DNA from: Devosia sp. LC5 | GTDB lineage: Bacteria > Pseudomonadota > Alphaproteobacteria > Rhizobiales > Devosiaceae | Reading direction: 5' to 3' | NCBI RefSeq assembly: GCF_000735585.1 | Contig: NZ_JNNO01000023.1 | Location: 186,001-250,000 of the forward strand | Length of the DNA stretch: 64,000 nucleotides | Shown here: one piece after another, positions 18,978-29,334 of the stretch | How positions within the stretch are numbered: the stretch's first letter is position 1 | How the letters are laid out: every line of letters starts with the position of its first letter | Notes under the pieces: model-generated | What the model saw: only the letters and a program-made list of their open reading frames with translations | Told to the model about the DNA's origin: nothing | Database searches by the model: none | Position numbers and translations under genes: made by a program

Positions 18978-20084
18978 ATGAAACCGGGACGACACCCAGT
19001 GATGGCGATCGGGCTTGTGCTGGGCCTTTTCGCAGCTACGGCCGGCCAGGCGCAGCAGGTGGATAGCAGCGCCGGCGCTGAATCGGCGCCGCTGACCGTC
19101 GGCGTCTATGTCAGTCCACCCTTCGTGATGAAACAGGATGACCGGTTCACCGGCATGGCCATCGACCTCTGGGAGCATGTCACCGAACCCCTTGGCCTGG
19201 ATTCCACCTATGTCGAGCTGGACACGATTGCCGATCTGATCGAGGCCACCGCCAACGGAACTGTCGATGCCGCGGTGACCAACCTCACCGTGACCCGTGA
19301 TCGGGTCGAGGTGCTCGATTTCACCCATCCCTGGTTCGATGCCGGGCTGCGGGTGATGGTAGAGGAAAATCGCAGCTCCAGTTTCTGGGACATCCTGGCC
19401 GGACTGCAGGCCTCCGGACACTTGACCGCCTATGCCTGGATCATCGGCATTATCCTGGTGGCAACTGTGCTGCTGACCCTCTTTGACCGCCGCTTTGACA
19501 GAAACTTCCCCGAGCCCTGGCACGACGGCATTGCCGAGAGCTTCTATACGGTGATGTCGGTGGCGACGACCGGAAAGCCACCATCCCGCAAGAACCTCTT
19601 CGGCTGGATAGGCCGTGTCTGGCAGGGGCTGTGGCTGGTCTGCGGCGTCGCGGTGCTCGCCTATGTCACGTCCTCGGTCACCAGCGTCATGACGGCCCTG
19701 ACGCTGACCAACCAGGTCAACAGCGTTGCCGATCTGCCGGGCCGGCCGGTCGCCGTGTTCAGCGGCACGGTGGCCGAACGCTATGCCGCCGATGCCGGTT
19801 TCGATGCCCGTTCCTTCGCCCATATCGACGAAGCGGTCGATGCCCTGGTCAAGGGACGCGTCCTCGCCGTCGTGGCCGATGCGCCCGTATTGGAGTTCTA
19901 CACCTACAGCAATCCGTCGGTACCGGTCGCCGTCGTCGGCGCCATCTTCGAGCCCGACAAATACGCCTTCGGCCTGCCCCATGGCAGCCCACTCAGCCGT
20001 CCGCTGACGGTGGAAGTGATCGGCGCAGCCGAGAGCGGCGGCATCGCCGAAATCCGCGAACGCTATTTTGGCGACCTGCCCTAA
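18978..20084 (+). CDS. Prokaryotic ionotropic glutamate receptor-like ligand-gated channel
   Basis: The layout is that of a bacterial GluR0-type receptor. It has a signal peptide (1-25), the first half of a type 3 solute-binding domain (about 39-130), a transmembrane helix (151-168), a pore-loop-like segment (about 184-203, SFYTVMSVATTGKPP), a second helix (212-232) and the second half of the binding domain (about 245-365). Ligand contacts expected for amino acids are present: Arg108 in TVTRDRVEVLDFTHP and Asp301 in VVADAPVLEFY. The potassium-filter TVGYGD of GluR0 is replaced by VATTGKPP, so ion selectivity must differ or the pore may not conduct. SD GGGGAG precedes the ATG. It ends overlapping the convergent ftsA stop by three bases. 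Confidence 0.78.
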   Translation: MKPGRHPVMAIGLVLGLFAATAGQAQQVDSSAGAESAPLTVGVYVSPPFVMKQDDRFTGMAIDLWEHVTEPLGLDSTYVELDTIADLIEATANGTVDAAVTNLTVTRDRVEVLDFTHPWFDAGLRVMVEENRSSSFWDILAGLQASGHLTAYAWIIGIILVATVLLTLFDRRFDRNFPEPWHDGIAESFYTVMSVATTGKPPSRKNLFGWIGRVWQGLWLVCGVAVLAYVTSSVTSVMTALTLTNQVNSVADLPGRPVAVFSGTVAERYAADAGFDARSFAHIDEAVDALVKGRVLAVVADAPVLEFYTYSNPSVPVAVVGAIFEPDKYAFGLPHGSPLSRPLTVEVIGAAESGGIAEIRERYFGDLP

Positions 20085-21394
20085 AAACTGGTTCTGAGCC
20101 AGTTTCCCACGCGGGCGAAATAGCCGTCGGTGCCGGTGAGTTTGCGGCTGCCGCGGGGTTCGGCATATTCCTGGGAGCAGACCTGGGGATAGACCAGCAT
20201 GCCGGCGACGGTGGCGAAGGCGGCGCCCTTGGCCATTTCGGGCAGGCCGGCAATGCCCATGGGGCGGCCATTGCGCACGTTACGCGCGAGGATGCGGCGG
20301 GCAACTTCGGGCAGGCCGGTCATTTCGCTGGCACCGCCGGTCAGCACGAAGCGGCGGCCGCAGACATCCATCATGCCGGTGGCCTGCATGCGGTCACGGA
20401 TGGCGGTGAGGATTTCCTCGATGCGCGGGCGCATGATGCGGGTCAGCACCGAACGGGCCACCTGCCCCGGCGCTTCGTCGTGCGTGGCGCCCACGGGCTG
20501 GATCGCGATCATGTCGCGCTCATCGGCCTGGCCGGGCAGCACCGAGCCGTAGAAGGTCTTGAGGCGCTCGGCATCGGCGACGCTGACCGAAAGCTGGCGG
20601 GCGATATCAAGGGTCAAATGATGGCCGCCAATGGCGATGGCGTCGGCATAGATCAGATGGCCGTCGTTGAAGACAGAAACGGTGGTGGTCGCGCCGCCGA
20701 AATCGACGCAGGCAACGCCGAGCTGGGCTTCGTCATCGACCAGGGTGGCAAGGCCCGAGGCATAGGGGGTGGCGATCAGGGCTTCGATCTGCAGGTGGCA
20801 GCGATGCAGCACCAGCTCGAGATTGCGCATGGCCAGGGTTTCGGAGCTGACCACGGCGACATCGACGCCCAGCTTTTCGCCCACCATGCCCTTGGGATCG
20901 CGAATGCCCTTCTGGCCATCCAATGCGTAACCGATGGGTAACGCGTGGATGATCGATCGCTCGGGACGGACCGAGCGTTCATTGACGGCGCGCAGCACGC
21001 GGTGAATGTCGGCCTTTTCGACTTCCAGACCATCCAGCGACACGGCGGCAGAGAAGGTCTCCGAGCCCAGCCGGCCAGCGGTGACATTGACGATGACGCT
21101 TTCGAGCGTCAGGCCCGCGGCGCGTTCGGCCATGCCGACAACGGAGCGGATGGCGTGCTCGGCCTTTTCGATATCGGTGACAACGCCGCTCTTGACCCCG
21201 CTGGAGGGGCCATAGCCAAAGCCGATGACCTCGACCTGATGCGAGCGGCCGCGCAAAGCCTTGCCCTCGGCGCGCGGGGTGAGCCGGGCGATGACACAGC
21301 AAATCTTGGTCGACCCGATATCGAGCACCGCGACCAGCGTGGTCTTGCCTGGTTGAACGGGCCGCAGCCGGGAGGTCATGGCGTCGGTCATCAT
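20081..21394 (-). CDS. ftsA: Cell division protein FtsA
   Basis: Actin-like ATPase that tethers FtsZ to the membrane and recruits later division proteins. The N-terminal phosphate loop is LDIGSTKICCVIA, followed by the SHS2 (1C) insertion (PSSGVKSGVVTDIEKAE...), the phosphate-2 motif CVDFGGATTTVSVF, and the adenosine motif VLTGGASEMTGL. The C-terminal membrane-targeting helix is GYFARVGNWLRTSF. The start overlaps the ftsQ stop by four bases (ATGA), so translation is coupled. The length of 437 residues is normal. Its 3' neighbour is not ftsZ but a convergent gene. Confidence 0.96.
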   Translation of the reverse strand: MMTDAMTSRLRPVQPGKTTLVAVLDIGSTKICCVIARLTPRAEGKALRGRSHQVEVIGFGYGPSSGVKSGVVTDIEKAEHAIRSVVGMAERAAGLTLESVIVNVTAGRLGSETFSAAVSLDGLEVEKADIHRVLRAVNERSVRPERSIIHALPIGYALDGQKGIRDPKGMVGEKLGVDVAVVSSETLAMRNLELVLHRCHLQIEALIATPYASGLATLVDDEAQLGVACVDFGGATTTVSVFNDGHLIYADAIAIGGHHLTLDIARQLSVSVADAERLKTFYGSVLPGQADERDMIAIQPVGATHDEAPGQVARSVLTRIMRPRIEEILTAIRDRMQATGMMDVCGRRFVLTGGASEMTGLPEVARRILARNVRNGRPMGIAGLPEMAKGAAFATVAGMLVYPQVCSQEYAEPRGSRKLTGTDGYFARVGNWLRTSF

Positions 21395-22275
21395 CGCTTC
21401 TTGGTTTCTTCTACGGCAGGTGTGGTCGGGCGGAGGGCGACGAGATTGTCGACGCGCAGGTCGATCACGGTGATATCGCGGTCGAGCAATCGGTAATCGG
21501 TTTCGTACATGGCGAGCTTGCGCAGCGCCTGGGCAACACCCAGCTCCGGCAATTGCACACGCAGGCCCGTATCATAAATCATGTCCCAGCGGCGGTCGGC
21601 GATGCGGGAGAGGGCCAATAGGCCATTCTTGAGGCCGGGAAATTGATCGAGCGCGCGGATCATCACCAAAGCGTCGTCGGCAGCGCCATCGCCAATCACC
21701 AGCGGCAGGTCGCCATAGGCGCCCCGGTCCTCGCCGATCTGTTCGCCCTGCCCGTCGACCACAAAGGTCACGCCATCGACGCGCCAGCGGGCAATGGGGG
21801 TCTTTTCGGTGATGGTGACCAGCACATCGCCGGGATAATTCTTGCGCACATTGACGGTCTCGACCGAAGGGAGCTCGGCAATGCGCTGGCGGGCCGCTTC
21901 GACATCGAAGCTGACGGTGGAGGTTTTGGGCTGCACGCCCAGGGCGTCGAAAATGTCCTGCTCGCTGGTCAGCGACTGGCCGGTGATGGAGATTTCACCG
22001 ATGGCAAAACCAGCATCGGCGAATTCGCCCTGCGCAATGCCGCCCAGCGCGGAGACACCCATGCCCAGCGGTTCGCGGATCTGATAGATGACGCCGATCA
22101 CGGCCAGCAGAGCAATGGCCGAGCAGGTGCGCACAATGGCTTTGCGGTGCAGCACCCAGGCGCGGCCGAAATTGTTGATGAGCTTGCGCCGCGGAGAGCG
22201 GACAGGAACAGGCAATGCACGGGGATTTACGATCCGCGCGCCAGCGAGAAATGCCTCGCTTTTTACCTGTTGCAA
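21391..22275 (-). CDS. ftsQ: Cell division protein FtsQ
   Basis: Single-pass division protein linking the cytoplasmic ring to septal wall enzymes. The cytoplasmic N-tail is basic ([20 protein letters not shown]), the membrane segment is about residues 48-66 ([16 protein letters not shown]), and the periplasmic POTRA domain begins with [21 protein letters not shown]. The FtsQ beta-domain follows ([24 protein letters not shown]). Its start lies inside the end of ddl (13-base overlap) and its stop overlaps ftsA, a tightly packed arrangement. Confidence 0.95.
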   Translation of the reverse strand: MQQVKSEAFLAGARIVNPRALPVPVRSPRRKLINNFGRAWVLHRKAIVRTCSAIALLAVIGVIYQIREPLGMGVSALGGIAQGEFADAGFAIGEISITGQSLTSEQDIFDALGVQPKTSTVSFDVEAARQRIAELPSVETVNVRKNYPGDVLVTITEKTPIARWRVDGVTFVVDGQGEQIGEDRGAYGDLPLVIGDGAADDALVMIRALDQFPGLKNGLLALSRIADRRWDMIYDTGLRVQLPELGVAQALRKLAMYETDYRLLDRDITVIDLRVDNLVALRPTTPAVEETKKR

Positions 22276-23183
22276 CTCGCGTCCTCCACCATCCAGGAGA
22301 CAAGATCTTCGAAGGAATGCCCGGCATATTTGGCCTGCTCGGGCACCAGGGACGTCTCGGTCATGCCCGGCTGGGTATTGATTTCGAGACAGACCAGTTC
22401 GCCATCTTCGCCCACCGCGTCATTGTAGCGGAAGTCCGTCCGCGACACGCCCCGGCAGCCAAAGGCCGCATGCGCGGCAAGGCTTAGCTTTTGCACTTTG
22501 TCGTAAATTTTCGGTTTCAGCTGTGCCGGAATAATGTGGACCGAACCGCCTTTGGCGTATTTGGCCTCGTAATTGTAGAAGCTCAGCTCGGTGACGATCT
22601 CGGTCACCCCCAAAGCCACATCGCCCATCACCGCGCAGGTCAGTTCGCGCCCGGGAATGTAGCGTTCCACCATCACCTCTTCGCCCGAATTCCAGTCTTC
22701 GCCCAGGATGTCCTGCGGCGGCCGATTGGCGCCCTGCTTGACGATGTGGACGCCAAAGCTCGAGCCATCGGCAATCGGCTTGATGACATAGGGCGTCGCC
22801 ATGACGTGGCTGCGTGCCGCGTCGGCCCGCGGCACGACAACATGGTCGGTGACCGGCAGGCCCGCGGCCTTGAGCACGATCTTGGCCTGGTGCTTGTCCA
22901 TGGCCAAGGCCGAGGCCAGCACGCCCGAATGGGTATAGGGCAGCTGGATCAGCTCGAGAAAACCCTGGATCATGCCGCTTTCGCCAAACGGGCCATGCAG
23001 CGCATTGAAGGCCACGTCGGGCTTCAGATCAGCCAATACATTGGCAATGTCGCGGCCGACATCGACTTCGGTGACGCGATAGCCGGCGCGGCGCAGGGCA
23101 GCGGCGCATTCGGTGCCCGAACTCAGCGACACCTGGCGTTCATTGGACCATCCGCCCATCAGGACGGCGACGTGTTTGGTCAT
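22263..23183 (-). CDS. ddl: D-alanine--D-alanine ligase
   Basis: ATP-grasp ligase making the D-Ala-D-Ala dipeptide for peptidoglycan. Visible motifs are the N-terminal [19 protein letters not shown], the [20 protein letters not shown] substrate loop, the [15 protein letters not shown] motif, the ATP-binding [18 protein letters not shown] and the metal-binding [19 protein letters not shown]. The 306-residue length is that of the DdlB type found in dcw clusters. Confidence 0.96.
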   Translation of the reverse strand: MTKHVAVLMGGWSNERQVSLSSGTECAAALRRAGYRVTEVDVGRDIANVLADLKPDVAFNALHGPFGESGMIQGFLELIQLPYTHSGVLASALAMDKHQAKIVLKAAGLPVTDHVVVPRADAARSHVMATPYVIKPIADGSSFGVHIVKQGANRPPQDILGEDWNSGEEVMVERYIPGRELTCAVMGDVALGVTEIVTELSFYNYEAKYAKGGSVHIIPAQLKPKIYDKVQKLSLAAHAAFGCRGVSRTDFRYNDAVGEDGELVCLEINTQPGMTETSLVPEQAKYAGHSFEDLVSWMVEDASCNR

Positions 23184-23222
23184 GGGGAAGTCCGATCGGC
23201 CTGAGAAAACATAGGAAAGAGA

Positions 23223-23273
23223 CCCCTCATCCGCCCCTTCGGGACATCTTCTCCCTCAAGGGGAGAAGAGGGG
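23223..23273. repeat. Hairpin repeat in the murB-ddl spacer
   Basis: CCCCTC ... CTTCTCC-CTCAA-GGGGAGAAG-AGGGG folds into a stable hairpin, of a type (CCTCATCCGCCC...TTCTCCC) common between Hyphomicrobiales genes. It fills most of the 121-base gap between murB and ddl, the widest gap in the ftsW-ftsA run. Confidence 0.6.
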
Positions 23274-23304
23274 TATTGGGTTTTGGCGATGCGGCCAGCG
23301 GCCA

Positions 23305-24282
23305 TCACACCGCCCCGGTGAAAACATCGCCATCGAGGAATTCTCGCACCTCGCGGCCGGGCTCGAAATGGCCCATGCGGCGGATTTCCCATTTCAGCTC
23401 GATGCCCGAATGCGCCCGCACCTTGTTGCGCACGGTCTCGCCCAGGGTTTCGATGTCATGGGCACTGGCATTGTCGATATTGAGCAGGAAATTGGCGTGC
23501 AATTCGCTCATCTGCGCGCCGCCGACGGTAAGGCCCCTGCCCCCGGCAGCGTCGATCAGCTTCCAGCTCGAATGCCCTTCGGGATTCTTGAAGGTGGAGC
23601 CGCCGGTCTTGGCCTTGGTGGGTTGTGAGCTTTCGCGCTTCTCGGTGATCTCGCGCATGCGGGAAAGGATGTCTTCGCGCTCACCGGCAAAGCCCTGATA
23701 GACGGCGGAGGTGAACACCGCGCCGCGCGGGCCGTTCGACTTGCGGTAGAGATAGCCCATATCGGCATTGGTGAGGGTGATGATCTCGCCCTGCCGCGTC
23801 ACCGCGCGCAGCTCGACCATGCGGTCGCGCGTTTCGGTGCCGTAGCAGCCCGCATTCATATAGAGCGCGCCACCAATGCCGCCGGGAATGCCGCGATAAA
23901 AGGTCAGCCCGTCAATGCCGGCCTCGGCAGCGGCGGTGGCAACCTTGACGTCGGGCAGCGAGGTGCCGACGCGGATCTTGTGGTCGTCCAGGATTTCGAC
24001 CTGCCCGAAGGCCCTGCCGGAGAGCTTGATGACCACCCCATCCAGGCCGCCATCACGGATCAACAGGTTCGAGCCCAGCCCGATCACGGTCATGCGGATG
24101 TCGGCGGGCAGGTGCTTGAGGAAATAGGCGAGGTCTTCCTCGTCGGCCGGAGTAAAGAACAGCTGGGCCGGGCCGCCGACGCGGAACCAGGTGACTTCGC
24201 TCAGCAGCTGGTTGGGAACCAGCCGGCCGCGAACCCCGGCAATCCAGGGCTGGAACTGGGGAATGAGGTCGGGATAGCTCAC
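23305..24282 (-). CDS. murB: UDP-N-acetylenolpyruvoylglucosamine reductase MurB
   Basis: FAD flavoenzyme that makes UDP-MurNAc with NADPH. The FAD-binding (PCMH-type) fold shows [12 protein letters not shown], the [12 protein letters not shown] loop and [18 protein letters not shown]. The C-terminal substrate domain has [19 protein letters not shown] with the catalytic Ser/Glu context. I choose GTG 24282 because it overlaps the murC stop as GTGA; the longer frame upstream reads through murC. The length is 325 residues. Confidence 0.94.
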   Translation of the reverse strand: MSYPDLIPQFQPWIAGVRGRLVPNQLLSEVTWFRVGGPAQLFFTPADEEDLAYFLKHLPADIRMTVIGLGSNLLIRDGGLDGVVIKLSGRAFGQVEILDDHKIRVGTSLPDVKVATAAAEAGIDGLTFYRGIPGGIGGALYMNAGCYGTETRDRMVELRAVTRQGEIITLTNADMGYLYRKSNGPRGAVFTSAVYQGFAGEREDILSRMREITEKRESSQPTKAKTGGSTFKNPEGHSSWKLIDAAGGRGLTVGGAQMSELHANFLLNIDNASAHDIETLGETVRNKVRAHSGIELKWEIRRMGHFEPGREVREFLDGDVFTGAV

Positions 24283-25697
24283 TGCACGTCCTTTCCCAAA
24301 AGCGTGGCCAATTCGCCCGGCAAGGCGGCGGCCCATTGGGTGATATTGCCGGCGCCCAGGCACACGATATAGTCGCCATCCTCGGCGCGGCCGGCGATCA
24401 GTTCCGCCAGGTCCTCGGGACGCTCGAGTACACGGGCATCGCGGTGGCCCCGGGCGCGAATGCGGTTGACCAGTTCGTCATTGGTCACGCCAGCAATGGG
24501 CTGCTCGCCGGCGGCATAGACCGGGGCGACGATGACGGTATCGGCGTCGTTGAAGCAGGCGGAAAAATCGTCGAACAGATCATGCAACCGGCTATAGCGG
24601 TGCGGCTGCACCACGGCGATGACGTCACGCCTTGTCGATTGGCGGGCGGCGCGCAGCACCGAAGAGATTTCCACCGGGTGGTGGCCGTAATCGTCGATGA
24701 TTGTAATGCCGCCGACCACGCCGGTGCGGGTGAAGCGGCGCTTGACGCCCGAAAAATTCTTGAGGCCCTTGCGGATGGCTTCGGCCGGAACATGCAACTG
24801 GTCGGCCACGGCGATAGCGGCGGTGGCATTGAGCGCATTGTGTTCGCCCGGCATGGGCAATTCGAGCCCATCGATGCGCAACTGGGTGAGGCGGATACGG
24901 TCGCGGATTTCGACGGCGAAATGGCTGACGCCGTCGATGGTTTCAAGATCCACCAGACGCACATCGGCCTGCGGATTGCGGCCATAGGTGATGACGCGGC
25001 GATCCTTGACCTGGCCGACCAGCGCCTGCACTTCGGGATGGTCGAGACACATCACGGCAAAGCCGTAGAAGGGAACGTTCTCGACAAACTGGTGGAAGGC
25101 CTGCTTGACGCCTTCGAAATCGCGATAATGATCGAGATGTTCGGGATCGATATTGGTGACCACGGCCACATCGGCCGGCAGCTTGACGAAAGTGCCGTCG
25201 CTCTCGTCGGCCTCCACCACCATCCACTCGCCCTCACCCAGGCGCGCATTGGTGCCATAGGCATTGATAATGCCGCCATTGATGACGGTGGGGTCGAGAT
25301 CGCCGGCATCGAGCAGGGTCGCGACCAGCGTGGTCGTCGTGGTCTTGCCATGCGTGCCGCCAATGGCGATGGCGTTCTTGAAACGCATGATCTCGGCCAG
25401 CATCTCGGCGCGGCGCACCACGGGCAGCGCGCGGGCGCGGGCAGCGACCAGTTCGGGATTGTCTTTCTTGATGGCTGACGAAACGACGACCACGGCCGCT
25501 TCCCCGAGATTTTCGGCCTTTTGGCCGATCTCGATGCGGATACCCATGTCGCGCAGGCGCTGCACATTGGGATTGGCGGCGGCGTCCGAGCCCTGCACTA
25601 CATAGCCCTGATTGTGCAGGATTTCGGCAATGCCGCTCATGCCGATGCCGCCGATCCCCACAAAGTGGACCGGGCCGATATTGCGGGGCATTTTCAT
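24279..25697 (-). CDS. murC: UDP-N-acetylmuramate--L-alanine ligase MurC
   Basis: ATP-dependent Mur ligase adding the first amino acid of the stem peptide. The N-terminal Rossmann part begins [20 protein letters not shown], the P-loop is [16 protein letters not shown], the central domain shows [13 protein letters not shown] and [11 protein letters not shown], and the C-terminal domain has [15 protein letters not shown]. The length of 472 residues is normal. It overlaps murG and murB by four bases each. Confidence 0.96.
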   Translation of the reverse strand: MKMPRNIGPVHFVGIGGIGMSGIAEILHNQGYVVQGSDAAANPNVQRLRDMGIRIEIGQKAENLGEAAVVVVSSAIKKDNPELVAARARALPVVRRAEMLAEIMRFKNAIAIGGTHGKTTTTTLVATLLDAGDLDPTVINGGIINAYGTNARLGEGEWMVVEADESDGTFVKLPADVAVVTNIDPEHLDHYRDFEGVKQAFHQFVENVPFYGFAVMCLDHPEVQALVGQVKDRRVITYGRNPQADVRLVDLETIDGVSHFAVEIRDRIRLTQLRIDGLELPMPGEHNALNATAAIAVADQLHVPAEAIRKGLKNFSGVKRRFTRTGVVGGITIIDDYGHHPVEISSVLRAARQSTRRDVIAVVQPHRYSRLHDLFDDFSACFNDADTVIVAPVYAAGEQPIAGVTNDELVNRIRARGHRDARVLERPEDLAELIAGRAEDGDYIVCLGAGNITQWAAALPGELATLLGKDVQ

Positions 25698-26809
25698 GAG
25701 ACTTGTTCCATTTCCGTAGTGCCCTTCCCGGCGAGAGTCTCGGCGATATCCGCCAGCTTCTCGACGGCGCGGGGCTGGCCCAGCGCACGGGCGGCGGCGG
25801 CGGCCTTGTTGAGCGTCGCCGGGTCGGTGATGAGGTTGGTGAGGCGAGTGCCTAGCGATTGCGGCGACAGCGTGGCCTGCTCGGCAATCCAGCCGGCGCC
25901 GGCAGTGTCGACGACCAGGGCATTGTTTTTCTGGTCGGCATCAAGCGCACCGGGCAGCGGCACCAGGATCGAGGGGCGCCCGATGACGCAAAGCTCGGTA
26001 ATGGTCGAGGCGCCCGAGCGGCCGATGACCAGATGGCTCCGTGCGATCCGCTCCGGCAGGTCGCCAAAGAACGGGGCAAGTTCGACATTGACCTTGGCCT
26101 GCCGGTAGACCTCGGCCACCCGGTCCAGGTCCTCGGCACGGCATTGCTGCACGATGCGCAGGCGCTGGCGGATATGTTCGGGGATGAGCGCAATGGCTGC
26201 CGGGACGATGTCGGACAATGCCTTGGCGCCCTGGCTGCCGCCGAAAACGACAAACTGGATCGGCCCGTTTTCCTCAAGCGGCGGATAGGGCATGCCGGCC
26301 AGCACCCGCACGCGGTCGCGCACCGGATTGCCGGTGACGCGCTTTTCGATTTTGAGCGTGTCGGCGAATTTGGTTTCGGCAAAGCTCAGGGCCAGCACGT
26401 CCGCAAAGCGGCCCAGCGCGCGATTGGCGCGGCCCATTACCGCGTTCTGCTCATGCAGGATGCCCGGAACACCCAACAGGCTCGCCGCGACGAAGGGCGG
26501 GAAGGTGGGATAGCCGCCAAAGCCGATCACGGCATCAGGCTTGGCTTTGCGCAGCTTGCCCATGGCAACGGCAATGCCGCCCAGGATTTTGAGGCCACCG
26601 GCGACAAATTTGATCGGATTGCTGAGCGAGGGCGTGGCCGAGGGCACGATGTGGACCTGCGTGGCGGGAAAGTCCGAGCCATAGCTTTCCACGCGATGAT
26701 CGGTCATCAGCTCGACCAGATGCCCGCGCCGCGTCAATTCCTGGGCCAGCGCCATGGCCGGGAAGAGATGCCCCCCCGTGCCACCCGCCATGAGGATGAA
26801 CTTCTTCAT
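25694..26809 (-). CDS. murG: Undecaprenyldiphospho-muramoylpentapeptide N-acetylglucosaminyltransferase MurG
   Basis: GT-B family transferase turning lipid I into lipid II at the inner membrane. Diagnostic parts are the N-terminal glycine loop [29 protein letters not shown], the [12 protein letters not shown] segment, the second glycine motif [13 protein letters not shown] and the nucleotide-sugar site [20 protein letters not shown]. The length is 371 residues. ATGA overlaps on both sides tie it to ftsW and murC. Confidence 0.96.
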   Translation of the reverse strand: MKKFILMAGGTGGHLFPAMALAQELTRRGHLVELMTDHRVESYGSDFPATQVHIVPSATPSLSNPIKFVAGGLKILGGIAVAMGKLRKAKPDAVIGFGGYPTFPPFVAASLLGVPGILHEQNAVMGRANRALGRFADVLALSFAETKFADTLKIEKRVTGNPVRDRVRVLAGMPYPPLEENGPIQFVVFGGSQGAKALSDIVPAAIALIPEHIRQRLRIVQQCRAEDLDRVAEVYRQAKVNVELAPFFGDLPERIARSHLVIGRSGASTITELCVIGRPSILVPLPGALDADQKNNALVVDTAGAGWIAEQATLSPQSLGTRLTNLITDPATLNKAAAAARALGQPRAVEKLADIAETLAGKGTTEMEQVS

Positions 26810-27969
26810 TCAGCTGGTGCCAATGCGCTCTTGTAGACGGGCAGACCTGTGACCATTCGCTCCTCGGGCTTGGTGCGTGTGAGGGCCAGCATCAGCCCCA
26901 TGCCGAAGGCAATCGCGATCATCGACGTACCGCCATAGCTGACGAATGGCAATGTCATGCCCTTGGGCGGAACGAGGTTGAGATTCACCGCCAGATTGAT
27001 GCCCGACTGCATGGCGAACTGGATGGCCAGCGTCGACGAGGCCAGCCGCGCAAACAGGCTCGTCTGCCGTTGCGCGCCCATCATGGCGCGAATGACGATA
27101 AAGGCGATGAGCGACACCAGCACCATGCAGAAGATGATACCGAACTCGCCAGCGGCGGCCGAGAAGACATAGTCGGCATGGGCGTCGGGGATCAGCTTTT
27201 TGGCGATGGATTCACCGGGCCCCCGGCCGAACCAGCCGCCTTCGAGCAGCGACTGCAGCGCACGGTCGATCTGGTAGGTATTGCCCCCGCCTTCGGGGTT
27301 GAGGAAAGTATCGATGCGGCGCGAAAAGTGCGGGAAGAACAGATAGGCCCCGAACAGCAGCCCCCCGGACGCACCGGCAAGGCCGACAATGATCCACCAG
27401 GAAATGCCGGAGATGAAGAGCAGGCTCGCCCAGGTCGCCAGCACCAGCGCCGTCTGCCCGATATCGGGCTGCAGCAGGAGGGCTACAACGATGGACAGCA
27501 TGATCAGCGTGGCCAGCATCTTGCCGGGCACATTCTTGTGCACCATGGATTCCGAGAACAGCCACGCGCCCAGCACGGCAAAGGCCGGCTTGACGAATTC
27601 GGAGGGTTGCACCGATTGGCCGGCAAATGAGATCCAGCGCCGCGCGCCTTTGACCTCGGTGCCGAAGCGCAGCGTGGCCCAGAGCAGGACGAGGCTGACC
27701 ACCAGCGTTACCAAAGCTGCGATACGTGCCTGCCGATGGCTCATCAACGAGGCGCCGAGCAGCACCGGCAAAGCCAATAGGCAGAACAGGGCATGACGGA
27801 TGATGAAGAACCACGGCGACAGCCCGATGCGCTCGGCCACCGGGGGGCTGGCGGCGAAGCTGAGGACCATGCCGCAGGTCATCAACAGGATCAGCGCACC
27901 GAGCAGTTCGCGGTCGATTGACCACCACCATTCAGCCAAAGGGGTCTTTTCTGCGCGGGAAAACATCAT
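26806..27969 (-). CDS. ftsW: Septal peptidoglycan glycosyltransferase FtsW
   Basis: SEDS-family polytopic membrane protein that polymerises septal glycan strands together with FtsI. The protein (387 residues) has about ten membrane segments and the SEDS signature in NLVPPKGMTLPFVSYGGTSMIAIAFGMG. Other marks are SFAGQSVQPSEFVKPAF and LQSLLEGGWFGRGPGES. The gene is next to mraY in this cluster because murD, which usually separates them, is missing; a repeat fills the gap. Confidence 0.95.
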   Translation of the reverse strand: MMFSRAEKTPLAEWWWSIDRELLGALILLMTCGMVLSFAASPPVAERIGLSPWFFIIRHALFCLLALPVLLGASLMSHRQARIAALVTLVVSLVLLWATLRFGTEVKGARRWISFAGQSVQPSEFVKPAFAVLGAWLFSESMVHKNVPGKMLATLIMLSIVVALLLQPDIGQTALVLATWASLLFISGISWWIIVGLAGASGGLLFGAYLFFPHFSRRIDTFLNPEGGGNTYQIDRALQSLLEGGWFGRGPGESIAKKLIPDAHADYVFSAAAGEFGIIFCMVLVSLIAFIVIRAMMGAQRQTSLFARLASSTLAIQFAMQSGINLAVNLNLVPPKGMTLPFVSYGGTSMIAIAFGMGLMLALTRTKPEERMVTGLPVYKSALAPAE

Positions 27970-28094
27970 GGGCGAGCCGGTTCAGCCGGCCTCCTGACAG
28001 ATAAAATTCGTGTCGAATTGTATCTCGCCGATGGTTACCGATTTCCCACCGCTTTTGCGTTTTGCGAATCGAATGATGGGACCGGCATCTCTGC

Positions 28095-28182
28095 CATCGT
28101 CATCACCCGGCTTGTCCGGGTGATCCATGCGTCAGCGCGCGCTGAAAGATGGATTGCCCGGATAAACCGGGCAATGACGATG
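28095..28182. repeat. Long palindromic repeat in place of murD
   Basis: Two 34-base arms, 28095-28128 and 28149-28182, are inverted copies and each is also a small hairpin (CACCCGG-CTTGT-CCGGGTG in one, TTGCCCGG-ATAAA-CCGGGCAA in the other). The differences between arms keep each local stem paired, so folding of each arm appears to be conserved. It lies in the 252-base gap between ftsW and mraY, in which I see no gene. Confidence 0.7.
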
Positions 28183-28221
28183 TGGGTAGCATGGGGTAAC
28201 GGCCGGCAATTCGCAGTAGGC

Positions 28222-29307
28222 TTACCGCAATTTCAGCGAGCTCAGGCCGATCAAAGCGAGGACGAAGGAGATGATCCAGAAGCGGATCACCACCTGGCTT
28301 TCGGTCCAGCCGAGATGCTCGAAATGGTGGTGGATCGGCGCCATGCGGAACACGCGTTTGCCGGTGAGGCGGAACGAGGCGACCTGGACGATCACCGATA
28401 CGGTTTCGAGCACGAATAGCCCGCCGATAATGGCGAGGACGATTTCATGCTTGGTGGCGACGGCGATGGAGCCCAGGGCGCCGCCCAGAGCGAGCGAGCC
28501 GGTATCGCCCATGAAGATCTGGGCCGGCGGGGCGTTGAACCAGAGGAAGCCCAGCCCTGCCCCGATCAGCGCGCCGCAGAGCACCGAAAGCTCGCCGGTG
28601 CCGGGGACGTAATTGAGCAGCAGGTAATCGGAGAAATTCACGCTGCCGACGAGGTAAGCGATCAGCGCGAAGCAGGCGGCGGCAACCATGACGGGGACGA
28701 TGGCCAGGCCATCAAGGCCATCGGTCAAATTGACCGAATTGCCGGCCGCCATGATGACGAAGCCACCGAACAGAATGAAGAAATAGCCCAGATCGATGGC
28801 CAGACCCTTCACGAACGGGAACAGCAGCGAGGTCGCGTAGGGCTCGGGGCCCAATTGGGAAATGGCGTAGCAGGCTATAGCGCCGATCAGCGCTTCGAGG
28901 GCCAGGCGCTGCTTGCCGCCAAAGCCCCTGTGGCTCATGCGCTTGACCTTGAGATAGTCGTCATAAAAGCCGATTGCGCCGAAGCCGACGGTGACCAGCA
29001 GAACCACCCAGACATAACCATTGGTGAGATTGGACCAGAGCAGGGTCGAAAACACCGCGCCGGACAGGATCATCAGCCCACCCATGGTGGGCGTGCCCTT
29101 TTTGGTCAGCAAATGCCCGGCAGGGCCATCTTCGCGGATCGGCTGGCCCTTGCCCTGGCGCAGGCGCAGGCCGTTGATCATGGCCGGCCCGAACAGGAAG
29201 ACGAAGAACAGTGCCGTGATCACCGCGCCCGCTGTGCGGAAGGTGATGTAGCGGAACACGTTGAAGGCCGAGACCGCATCGCCCAGCTGACCGAGAAAAT
29301 AGAGCAT
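28222..29307 (-). CDS. mraY: Phospho-N-acetylmuramoyl-pentapeptide transferase MraY
   Basis: Polytopic enzyme forming lipid I on the inner membrane. MraY signatures visible are [28 protein letters not shown] with the catalytic Asp pair, the [14 protein letters not shown] loop, and the C-terminal [22 protein letters not shown] histidine motif. The length of 361 residues and ten predicted membrane helices are normal. It is 27 bases downstream of murF. Confidence 0.97.
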   Translation of the reverse strand: MLYFLGQLGDAVSAFNVFRYITFRTAGAVITALFFVFLFGPAMINGLRLRQGKGQPIREDGPAGHLLTKKGTPTMGGLMILSGAVFSTLLWSNLTNGYVWVVLLVTVGFGAIGFYDDYLKVKRMSHRGFGGKQRLALEALIGAIACYAISQLGPEPYATSLLFPFVKGLAIDLGYFFILFGGFVIMAAGNSVNLTDGLDGLAIVPVMVAAACFALIAYLVGSVNFSDYLLLNYVPGTGELSVLCGALIGAGLGFLWFNAPPAQIFMGDTGSLALGGALGSIAVATKHEIVLAIIGGLFVLETVSVIVQVASFRLTGKRVFRMAPIHHHFEHLGWTESQVVIRFWIISFVLALIGLSSLKLR

Positions 29308-29334
29308 GAAGGAAGCGTCCTCGTTGGCTGGGGT

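Noticed and set aside
27970-28221. A possible murD remnant between ftsW and mraY
   Set aside because: None of the three frames on the minus strand shows Mur-ligase motifs; the space is largely a palindromic repeat.
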